Source: Saccharibacillus alkalitolerans (GTDB lineage Bacteria > Bacillota > Bacilli > Paenibacillales > Paenibacillaceae). From it: DNA of 64,000 nucleotides. Both the position numbers and the translations under genes were made by a program. The notes beneath the pieces were generated by a model. The model saw only the letters and a program-made list of their open reading frames with translations. It was not told where the DNA came from and ran no database searches. The stretch covers positions 558,001 through 622,000 of the forward strand of contig NZ_JAAFGS010000003.1 in assembly GCF_011090185.1 (NCBI RefSeq), written 5' to 3'. Of the stretch, positions 36,555-43,350 are shown piece after piece. Each line of letters starts with the position of its first letter. Position 1 is the first letter of the stretch.

Positions 36555-36611
36555 AGCGGCTATCGTAGAAAGGGTAAACAGCCTGAAAACCAGACTGGCG
36601 AATCGAAAAAA

Positions 36612-36648
36612 CGGCCCGCTTCCCGCCGAAGGCGCAGAGGCGGGCCTT
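36612..36648 (+). terminator. Hairpin between the PAP2 and glucosyltransferase genes
   Basis: GGCCCGC and GCGGGCC pair exactly, followed by only TTT. It may be a weak terminator or processing point that lowers expression of the second gene. Confidence 0.45.
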
Positions 36649-36670
36649 TCCGAAAAAGGTGACGAAAAAC

Positions 36671-37813
36671 GTGTCCAAATACAGAGTGCTGATCCTGTCG
36701 GAAGGTTTCGGCGCCGGACATACGCGGGCCGCCTACGCCCTGTCCGGCAGCCTCCGCAAGCTTTCTCCCGACGTTCAGACCCGGGTGTTGGAACTCGGGA
36801 GCTTTTTGAATCCCAAGGTCGCTCCGCTGTTCATCAACGCTTATAAGAAAACCGTGGTCACGCAGCCCCGCTTCGTGAGCATGATGTACAAGCAGCAGTA
36901 TAAAAAATCGCTGAATCGGCTGACGACGCTCGCGCTTCACCGGCTGTTTTACGCGCATGCCCGGGAAGTCGTCGAACAGCTCCGGCCGGATCTTGTCGTC
37001 TGCACGCATCCGATCCCGAGCGCGGTCATCTCCCGGCTCAAACGGTTGGGTCTCCAGGTGCCTCTCTGCACGGTGATCACCGATTACGACGCGCACGGCA
37101 CCTGGATCAGCACCGGCGTGGACCACTACCTCGTCTCCACGCAGGAGGTCAAAAATAAGGTACTGCTACGCGGAGTGTCCCCGTTTCGCATCGACGTCAC
37201 CGGCATTCCGGTACATCCGAGCTTCTGGGAGCATCCGGTCAAAGCCGGCATATTGCAGCAAATGGGTCTCAAGGACATGCCGACCGTACTCATCATGAGC
37301 GGCGGCTGGGGGCTGATGAACGGCGACGTGCTCAATCCGTATCTGACGCGCTGGCGTCAAGACGTTCAGCTCGTGTTTTGCGTCGGAAGCAACGAGAAGG
37401 CGTTGCGCAAGCTGAAAAGGGACCCTCGCTTCCAGCACGACAACGTGCACGTCATCGGCTATACGAAGGATATCGACAAGCTGATGGAAGTGTCGGACCT
37501 GCTGATCACGAAGCCGGGCGGCATGACCTGCACGGAAGGACTCGCCAAAGCGATTCCGATGCTGTTCCACAACCCCCTGCCCGGTCAGGAGGAAGAAAAC
37601 TGCGAATATTTCACCAGCAAGGGCTGGGGCGAACGCCTTTCCTCGCTGGAAGTCGTCGGCAAATGGATGTCCCGGTTGACGAACCCGGACGAATACGAGG
37701 AGCTCGTCCGCCGGCGCGCGGAAAGCCGCATGAATATCGAAAAGCTGCGTCCGATGCACAGCGCGCGGCGGATTATCGAGATTTTGGAAACGACGAACAA
37801 GGTGCCTTACTGA
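36671..37813 (+). CDS. Diacylglycerol glucosyltransferase-like protein (MGDG synthase family)
   Basis: A 380-residue GT28-type enzyme. The N-terminal MGDG_synth domain has 'ILSEGFGAGHTRAAYAL' and 'VVCTHPIPSAVI...TVITDYDAHGTWI'. The C-terminal GT28 domain has 'TVLIMSGGWGLMN' and 'LLITKPGGMTCTEGLAKAIPMLFHNPLPGQEEEN', which binds the UDP sugar. UgtP-like enzymes transfer glucose from UDP-glucose to diacylglycerol, making glycolipids and the lipoteichoic acid anchor. GTG 36671 was chosen because AAAGGTGA lies about 8 bp upstream; the GTG at 36659 overlaps that site. Confidence 0.87.
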   Translation: MSKYRVLILSEGFGAGHTRAAYALSGSLRKLSPDVQTRVLELGSFLNPKVAPLFINAYKKTVVTQPRFVSMMYKQQYKKSLNRLTTLALHRLFYAHAREVVEQLRPDLVVCTHPIPSAVISRLKRLGLQVPLCTVITDYDAHGTWISTGVDHYLVSTQEVKNKVLLRGVSPFRIDVTGIPVHPSFWEHPVKAGILQQMGLKDMPTVLIMSGGWGLMNGDVLNPYLTRWRQDVQLVFCVGSNEKALRKLKRDPRFQHDNVHVIGYTKDIDKLMEVSDLLITKPGGMTCTEGLAKAIPMLFHNPLPGQEEENCEYFTSKGWGERLSSLEVVGKWMSRLTNPDEYEELVRRRAESRMNIEKLRPMHSARRIIEILETTNKVPY

Positions 37814-37838
37814 GCGGACTCAGGGAGGCGCCTTTTTT
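37799..37838 (+). terminator. Terminator of the PAP2/glucosyltransferase unit
   Basis: AAGGTGCC pairs with GGCGCCTT (one G-U), with an inner CTGAG/CTCAG stem, and is followed by six T. The stem starts within the last codons of the gene. Confidence 0.8.
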
Positions 37839-37878
37839 GCGGTTTGTTTTTTGGGGAGTCCTTCCGATCGGGGAAAAC

Positions 37879-37926
37879 AAAAAAGAGCGGAGTAGGCGCC
37901 GGACTGTTCCCCGACGCCTACTCCGC
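37879..37926 (-). terminator. Terminator downstream of trmB
   Basis: GCGGAGTAGGCG and CGCCTACTCCGC are exact 12-bp arms followed on the minus strand by TTTTTTGTTTT, about 150 bp after the trmB stop. Confidence 0.82.
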
Positions 37927-38073
37927 CTGATGCTTACCGCAATAAATCTCGAAAAAAACAGAACCTCGGAAGTCCGGGCCGGCGTTTAGCATCGCCGTGC
38001 GGACTTGAGAGCTAAAGCAAAAAACTTCAAAAAAGCAAAACTCGAAACCTCGATTACCGAAAAATCGCGAACA

Positions 38074-38865
38074 TCAGGCTTCCGTCTTGTCGCTTTCGGC
38101 GGATGCGGCTTCTTCGGCTTCTTCCGCGGCCAGGGCGGCGCGCTCGTCCGAAGAAATGCGGTAAGGCTCCATGCGGATCTCGTCGTAACGCTGCAGCGCT
38201 TTTTCGCCGATTACCACTTCGCAGCGGTGAATGTTCATGCCTTTGCCCATAAATTTATGCTCGTATTCGGTCATGACGTGTTCTTCGTTGATGCCGTCTC
38301 GGTGCAGATTCAAGCTGATGTTGGTCATCTGCAGACCGGAATCCGCAAAGGCGTTCAGCGAGAACTCGAACAGCGTCTCCGAATCGGTCTTGAAATGAAT
38401 TTGTCCGTTCTCGTTCAGCACGCGCTTGTACATCTCCAGAAAGCGCGGATGCGTCAAGCGTCGGCGGGCATGCTTTTTCTTGGGCCAAGGATCGCTGAAG
38501 TTCAGATAGATCCGTTCCAGTTCCCCGGGAGCGAAAATGTCTTCCAGCTTCTCGACGTTGGCGCGCGCCAGCTTCAGGCTCGGCGGCGTCTCGTGGCCCT
38601 GCTCCGCCCAGGCTCCTCTCGCCTTCTCGCTCGCCCGGCGCACCAGCTCGTCGTACATGTCGATGCCGATGAAATTCGCTTCGGGATTGCGCACGCTCGT
38701 GCCGCTGATGAAGCGTCCCTTGCCCATGCCGAGTTCCACATAAATCGGACGGTCGTTGCCGAACAGCTCGGCCCAACGTCCCTTATACTGTTCCGGTTCG
38801 AGGACAACCAATTCCGGCTGCGCCTCCAGGTTTTCCCGGATTCCTTTTCTTCCGCGTAAACGCAT
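38074..38865 (-). CDS. trmB: tRNA (guanine-N7-)-methyltransferase
   Basis: A 263-residue SAM-dependent enzyme forming m7G46 in tRNA. Motifs: 'RPIYVELGMGKGRFISG' (SAM binding), 'FIGIDMYDELV', 'RIYLNFSDPWPKKKHARRRLTHPRFL' (the TrmB signature), and 'TDSETLFEFSLNAF'. The C-terminus has a short Ala/Glu-rich tail ('AALAAEEAEEAASAESDKTEA') beyond the usual family end. Confidence 0.95.
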   Translation of the reverse strand: MRLRGRKGIRENLEAQPELVVLEPEQYKGRWAELFGNDRPIYVELGMGKGRFISGTSVRNPEANFIGIDMYDELVRRASEKARGAWAEQGHETPPSLKLARANVEKLEDIFAPGELERIYLNFSDPWPKKKHARRRLTHPRFLEMYKRVLNENGQIHFKTDSETLFEFSLNAFADSGLQMTNISLNLHRDGINEEHVMTEYEHKFMGKGMNIHRCEVVIGEKALQRYDEIRMEPYRISSDERAALAAEEAEEAASAESDKTEA

Positions 38866-39177
38866 GTCATTCCTCCGCTATAAAAATCTCGGCTCGCCCG
38901 AGGCCGATGCTGCGCTTGTCGTCGGGCGGCATGGCGTATCGGTTCGTTCGTCCGTCCGATCGCCGCCTGCTCGAGCCTCCGCCTTATTGTGCCCAAGTTC
39001 CCGCGAAAAGTAAAGACGAAAAGACGCCGGAACGTCGCGGGCGAAAAGAAAAAGAAGCCCTTCCCGAAGGAAGGACTTCCCGTCGGCCGGCCGGATCGTG
39101 CTCCGCCGCTGCCGCTCATCTATGCCGGGATGGGGTTCCGGTTAACCGAAAGTGCGCTTAAGGCGCCTTAGTCTCGT
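38866..39177. other. Region between trmB and the small gene, 312 bp
   Basis: No credible gene. It holds a terminator (39044-39079) for the upstream minus-strand gene and presumably the trmB promoter, which I could not identify with confidence. Confidence 0.5.
39044..39079 (-). terminator. Terminator downstream of the 61-residue gene
   Basis: GAAGTCCTTCC and GGAAGGGCTTC (one mismatch) with a TTCG tetraloop, followed by TTTTTCTTTT on the minus strand. Confidence 0.75.
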
Positions 39178-39363
39178 TTATTCCGTGCGATCCGCGGCAA
39201 TATCGAATGCCTTTTCAAAAGCGCTGCGAATTTTCTTGCGGGCATCCACTTCGATCTTGTGTCCGTTGTGGAAACGAACGCCGGTCAGTGCCAGCGCTTC
39301 TTCGCGAGTCAGCTCGACCGCGATCTTGTCCTGCGAATGATCCGGCGCAAATTGAGTCGTCAT
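39178..39363 (-). CDS. Small unknown protein, 61 residues
   Basis: Soluble, charged and probably helical, containing 'DKIAVELTREEALALTGVRFHNGHKIEVDARKKIRSAFEKAF'. AGAGGTGA lies 6 bp before ATG 39363, a good ribosome site, and a TTG two codons upstream is less likely. It is a monocistronic unit with its own terminator. No family recognised. Confidence 0.65.
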   Translation of the reverse strand: MTTQFAPDHSQDKIAVELTREEALALTGVRFHNGHKIEVDARKKIRSAFEKAFDIAADRTE

Positions 39364-39660
39364 CGTCAATCACCTCTTCATTTCTTTAGAATAATCGGCA
39401 TGTTCCGGAAACTTTAGATAGCGCTATCATTGTTGATATACCGCCGTTTTCCCTAACTTCCGATCTCGAGATAAATATAACACATCCATGTAATATATAT
39501 CAAGCGCAAAATTTATTTTTTGAAATATTTTTTTGCGCGAAACCAAGCCCCTTCGCAGGTTTTTCCTTTTCACTTTTCCGCGAATTTGGTAGTATTAAAG
39601 ATTGACTGATCCGCTGTTATGATGCGTGAACCTCTGTCCATACCGAAAGGAGTTCGACTC

Positions 39661-40623
39661 ATGTCTTCCCATATTCCGACATTTGAACCGGCAGCCCCCC
39701 TGCTCTGGAGCGGCAAACGGTTCCATACCTGGAACACCGAAATGCACGGCCGGTTCGGCGACAAGGTGTTCAAAGTCATGCTGGACGCCGGCTTTACCTG
39801 CCCCAACCGGGACGGCTCGATCGCCAAAGGCGGCTGCACCTTCTGCAGCGCGCGGGGTTCGGGCGACTTCGCCGGCAGCCGTCGGGACGATCTCGTCACC
39901 CAATTCAACAACATTCGCGACCGCCAGCATTTGAAATGGCCGAGCGCCAAATATATCGGCTACTTCCAGGCCTATACGAATACGTACGCGCCGCTGGAAA
40001 CGCTGCGCGAGTATTACGAAGAAATTCTCAAGCAGCCCGGCGTCGTGGGCCTTGCGATCGCCACCCGTCCCGACTGCCTGCCGGACGACGTGGTCGATTA
40101 TCTGGCCGAACTGAACGAGCGGACTTACCTGTGGGTGGAGATGGGACTGCAAACGATCCACGAGTCCACTTCGACGCTGATCAATCGCGCTCACGACACG
40201 GCCTGCTACGAGGAAGCGGTGGCGAAGCTGCGGGCACGCGGCATCCGGGTATGCGCGCATATCATTTACGGACTGCCGCAGGAAACGCACGAAATGATGC
40301 TGGATACCGGCCGCGCCGTGGCGAATATGGACGTGCAGGGCATCAAGATCCATCTGCTCCACCTGATGCGCAAAACGCCGATGGTCAAGCAGTACGAAGC
40401 CGGACTGCTCCGCTTCCTGGAACGTGACGAGTACATCAAGCTGATCGTCGATACGCTGGAGATCCTGCCGCCGGAAATGATCGTGCACCGTCTCACCGGC
40501 GACGCGCCGCGCGATCTGCTGGTCGGTCCGATGTGGAGCCTGAAAAAATGGGAAGTGCTGAACGGGATCGACGACGAGCTGAAAAACCGCGGCACCTGGC
40601 AGGGCAAGTATTGGAGGGGCTAA
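39661..40623 (+). CDS. mnmL: Radical SAM protein, YtqA/YhcC family (MnmL)
   Basis: A 320-residue radical SAM enzyme of the TIGR01212 type. The Fe-S cluster Cys residues lie in 'TCPNRDGSIAKGGCTFCSARG' near residues 40-57, spaced as in this family; 'HLLHLMRKTPMVKQYEAG' is also typical. In Bacillus subtilis the equivalent YtqA acts in late steps of mnm5s2U34 synthesis at the tRNA wobble position, in place of the MnmC oxidase, and works with YtqB, the next gene here. AAAGGAG precedes the ATG at 39661. The two genes are 4 bp apart. Confidence 0.88.
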   Translation: MSSHIPTFEPAAPLLWSGKRFHTWNTEMHGRFGDKVFKVMLDAGFTCPNRDGSIAKGGCTFCSARGSGDFAGSRRDDLVTQFNNIRDRQHLKWPSAKYIGYFQAYTNTYAPLETLREYYEEILKQPGVVGLAIATRPDCLPDDVVDYLAELNERTYLWVEMGLQTIHESTSTLINRAHDTACYEEAVAKLRARGIRVCAHIIYGLPQETHEMMLDTGRAVANMDVQGIKIHLLHLMRKTPMVKQYEAGLLRFLERDEYIKLIVDTLEILPPEMIVHRLTGDAPRDLLVGPMWSLKKWEVLNGIDDELKNRGTWQGKYWRG

Positions 40624-40627
40624 CAAT

Positions 40628-41212
40628 ATGGGATTCGTATCGGTGCTTAACTTTGCCCAGCAGCTGATCCAAAAAAGGCTGCAGCCGGGCGAGAGCGCGA
40701 TCGACGCCACCGTCGGTACGGGCGCGGACACGCTGTTTCTCGCCCGGACGGCGGGAGCCCGCGGCAGGGTTTACGGGTTCGATATCCAGCAGGAAGCGCT
40801 GGACCAAGCCCGGGCGCGCCTCGAACGCGAGCGCGAAGGCGGCGCGAAACTGGCCGCCCCGGAGCTGCTGCTGCGCAGCCACGCCGAGATGGCGGAGGCG
40901 CTGCCGCCGGAACTCCGCGGCCGGGTGGGAGCCGTCATGTTCAATCTCGGCTACCTGCCGGGAGCGGAGGATCTGAGCGTGATGACGGCGCCGGCATCGA
41001 CGCTGCCGGCTCTCGAAGCCGCGCTGTCGATGCTGCGGCCCAAAGGCATCCTTACCGCGGTGCTGTATCCCGGCCATGCCGGCGGAGGCGCCGAGGCGCT
41101 CGCCGTCGAACGCTGGGCCGGCGAACTTCCGGGCGCTGCGGCGCGGGTCATTCTGTACCGGCAGCCGCAGCGGCCGGAAGCGCCTTACCTCATCGCGATC
41201 GAGAAGGTATAG
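40628..41212 (+). CDS. mnmM: tRNA wobble-uridine methyltransferase, YtqB family (MnmM)
   Basis: A 194-residue class I SAM methyltransferase with 'SAIDATVGTGADTLFLARTAG' (SAM motif I), 'VYGFDIQQEALDQAR' (motif II) and 'GAVMFNLGYLPGAEDLSVMT', the last being the YtqB signature. Members convert nm5U34 to mnm5U34 in tRNA of Gram-positives. It is directly downstream of mnmL and certainly co-transcribed. Its last codons are partly duplicated just downstream (41250-41286). Confidence 0.88.
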   Translation: MGFVSVLNFAQQLIQKRLQPGESAIDATVGTGADTLFLARTAGARGRVYGFDIQQEALDQARARLEREREGGAKLAAPELLLRSHAEMAEALPPELRGRVGAVMFNLGYLPGAEDLSVMTAPASTLPALEAALSMLRPKGILTAVLYPGHAGGGAEALAVERWAGELPGAAARVILYRQPQRPEAPYLIAIEKV

Positions 41213-41336
41213 CGGCGGGGCCAGCGAATCGCGACCGGACGCGATTCGCCGGCCGCAAGCGCCTTGCCCCATCGCGATCGGGAAAGCGCAGCCGCGCGGC
41301 CGGTTCCCGTGAACGGACGCGATTCGCGGCCGGAAG
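41171..41336 (+). repeat. Degenerate ~79-bp tandem duplication at the mnmM 3' end
   Basis: 41171-41207 (last mnmM codons) recurs at 41250-41286 with 32 of 37 identical bases, period 79. The adjoining GGACGCGATTCGC block recurs at 41237-41249 and 41315-41327. The second copy is not in a coding context. Confidence 0.7.
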
Positions 41337-41518
41337 GGCTCCCGCTCTGCCGTGCGGCTTTTTCTCCCTTCCGACCCTCGTTCTCCCGCCTGCCGCTCTC
41401 CCGTCTGCCGCTTCGCGGGATTGCGCCGCTCGGCGGCGCGCCTGCTCCGGTTCGGTCTCGCGAAGAGATCGGCCTAACGCCGAGAGCCGAAGATCGACGC
41501 AGCGGAGCCGCCGCAGTT

Positions 41519-41542
41519 TTAACGGATCGACATGACGCTTAG
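41519..41542 (+). repeat. 24-bp repeat, copy 1
   Basis: Pattern TTAACGGATCG-N6-CGCTTAG. Matches copy 2 at 50-bp distance in the same orientation. Confidence 0.7.
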
Positions 41543-41568
41543 AAGCGCATATCGGCATGCGAGAATTT

Positions 41569-41592
41569 TTAACGGATCGAGGCGGCGCTTAA
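41569..41592 (+). repeat. 24-bp repeat, copy 2
   Basis: Pattern TTAACGGATCG-N6-CGCTTAA. With the inverted copy 3 it brackets the terminator at 41606-41635. Confidence 0.7.
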
Positions 41593-41605
41593 CATCGCAA
41601 AAGAC

Positions 41606-41635
41606 CGAAAACCTGCCCCCACGGGCAGGTTTTTG
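41606..41635. terminator. Terminator within the repeat cluster
   Basis: AAAACCTGCCC and GGGCAGGTTTT are exact 11-bp arms with a CCAC loop and T on the plus side, about 400 bp after mnmM. Confidence 0.8.
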
Positions 41636-41639
41636 TCGT

Positions 41640-41663
41640 TTAAGCGTCCGTACGATCCGTTAA
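41640..41663 (-). repeat. 24-bp repeat, copy 3 (inverted)
   Basis: Read on the minus strand it is TTAACGGATCG-N6-CGCTTAA, the same outer bases as copy 2. A poorer fourth trace, TAACGGAACGTA on minus, lies near 41703-41714. Confidence 0.7.
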
Positions 41664-42107
41664 TTTCCGTGCAGACCGAAAATCCGTCGTCTGACGGACA
41701 TACGTTCCGTTAGGCGAGACGGCACTCGTTTCCCGGTCGACTCCGCGAACCCGGATAACTCGAATAACGCGGATCCCTGCAACATGCTGCGCAGTCGGAA
41801 ATCCGGGAATCCGTTATTCGAGATCCCCGGATTTTCTGTGCGTTTTTATCCTTATCCGCAATCGTATCCGCGCAAAAAGGGGTATAAAACAGCAGAAGAC
41901 GATCTGTGCTCGAATCTGATCGGCAATGACAGCAGCCGGCAGCAGCAGCCCCATCCGCTCGGCAAAGCGGCGTCCGCATCGCGCAGCGGGCCGATCGGCC
42001 CGGCAAAACGCCCGGGCTCTGACCGGCCGGCCTCGTTACCATCGCCGACGATTAGAGCTTTCGGCGGCTATCATAAAAGACGACGGATAACCGGGAGGGA
42101 TTCCATC

Positions 42108-43229
42108 ATGTTCAGCCGATCGAACGGCGCTTCGGCGCGCTCCGCGGCGAAGCCGAAATTCCGGAACACCAATACGAATACAAAAACGAGAACGTTCGGG
42201 ATGTCCGATCGGAGCTCCGCCGGGACGAACGAACGCGAACGGCAATCCGGGCAGGGCGCGGCGCCGGCCGGTTCGTTCATGCTGGAAGGCGCCGATGCCG
42301 GCATCGCGCTATGCGTGCATGCCTGGCCGCTGCCCCGTCCGAAAGCGGTCGTGCAGATCGCCCACGGCATGGGCGAGAACGGCGCGCGCTATGCCGAGCT
42401 CGCGGCTCGGCTGAACGCGGCCGGCTACGCCGTCTACGCCGGCGACCATCGCGGCCACGGCCGCACGTCCGGCATGACCGATGCCGGACCTCTGCGCCAG
42501 GGCTACGCCGGCCCCGACGCGCTGAACGGCATGTGCCGCGACCTGCTGAGCGTCGCGGCGGAAATCTCCCGGCGCCATCCGGGCGCGCCGACGGTGCTGC
42601 TCGGCCACAGCATGGGCTCGTTTCTCGCCCAGAAGCTGATGGCCGACAAGCCGGCCGCGTACGCCGGCTTCATGCTGACCGGCAGCTGCGGGCGCCGGGC
42701 CGCGCTGCCGCTGAAGCTCGGCGGCGCGTTCGCCGCCGCCGAGGCGCGGCTGCTCTCTCCGGCCTTCGCGTCGTTCACTTTGAACGCGCTCGTGTTCGGC
42801 CCGTTCGGCCGCGGCTTCAAGCCGCGCCGCACCCGCTTCGACTGGCTGTCGCGCGACGAGCGGGCGGTCGACGACTTCGTCCGCCGATACGGGCAGACGC
42901 TGTTCAGCTGCGGCTTTTTCCGCGACTTTTTCCGGCTGCTGCTCGAGATCCAGCGCCCGGAACTCGCGAAACGGATCCATGCCGACAAGCCGGTCCTGCT
43001 CTGCTCCGGCGAGCGCGATCCCGTCGGCGGAACGGAAGGTCTGCGGCGGTTAAAGGCCTTCTACGAGGAGGCCGGCCTGCGGGATCTCGAGTGCAGGGTG
43101 TACCGGAACGCCCGGCACGAACTGGCATTCGAGACCAACCGCGGCGAGATCGCCGCGGATTGGATCGATTGGCTGGACCGGCATTTCGCCGCGGCGCGTT
43201 CCTGCAGCGGGCAGGACGGTCGCGGCTGA
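42108..43229 (+). CDS. Alpha/beta hydrolase, monoacylglycerol lipase/lysophospholipase type
   Basis: A 373-residue serine hydrolase (Hydrolase_4 family). Catalytic triad: Ser in 'LLGHSMGSFLA', Asp in 'CSGERDPVGG', His in 'YRNARHELAFETN'. 'VQIAHGMGENGARYAELAARLNAAGYAVYAGDHRGHGRTSG' is the family N-terminal block. Residues 1-65 are an extra low-complexity, Arg/Asn/Thr/Ser-rich segment with no signal peptide. The ATG at 42108 follows GGGAGGG; the frame is open to 41784 but that part is not coding in character. A later start at about residue 60 cannot be excluded. Confidence 0.82.
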   Translation: MFSRSNGASARSAAKPKFRNTNTNTKTRTFGMSDRSSAGTNERERQSGQGAAPAGSFMLEGADAGIALCVHAWPLPRPKAVVQIAHGMGENGARYAELAARLNAAGYAVYAGDHRGHGRTSGMTDAGPLRQGYAGPDALNGMCRDLLSVAAEISRRHPGAPTVLLGHSMGSFLAQKLMADKPAAYAGFMLTGSCGRRAALPLKLGGAFAAAEARLLSPAFASFTLNALVFGPFGRGFKPRRTRFDWLSRDERAVDDFVRRYGQTLFSCGFFRDFFRLLLEIQRPELAKRIHADKPVLLCSGERDPVGGTEGLRRLKAFYEEAGLRDLECRVYRNARHELAFETNRGEIAADWIDWLDRHFAAARSCSGQDGRG

Positions 43230-43295
43230 GGCGGCTCGCTCTTCCCCCTCTTGCAAACGAACCCTTTCCGCCTCTCGGGCGCAGCGGCCAACGAC

Positions 43296-43336
43296 AAAAA
43301 AGGAGCTTTCCGCATCTTCGCGGAAAGCTCCTTTTC
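43296..43336. terminator. Convergent terminator between the hydrolase and recQ
   Basis: AAAAGGAGCTTTCCGC and GCGGAAAGCTCCTTTT are exact 16-bp arms with a 6-nt loop and T runs on both strands. Confidence 0.9.
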
Positions 43337-43350
43337 CCTATTCCTTCTTG

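Larger units (their letters stand above)
41213..42107. other. Repeat-rich intergenic region, 895 bp
   Basis: The longest gene-free stretch. It holds the end of the 79-bp duplication, three copies of a 24-bp repeat around a terminator, and a GC-rich run before the hydrolase. Open frames here (for example 41264-41542) lack ribosome sites and have arginine/proline-rich composition expected of random GC-rich sequence. Confidence 0.6.

Noticed and set aside
41784-42107. 108-codon N-terminal extension of the alpha/beta hydrolase frame
   Set aside because: No ribosome site, low-complexity composition; GGGAGGG directly before ATG 42108 marks the likely start.
41213-42107. CRISPR array or insertion sequence in the repeat-rich gap
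   Set aside because: The repeats are few, of unequal spacing, one is inverted, and no transposase or cas gene is present.
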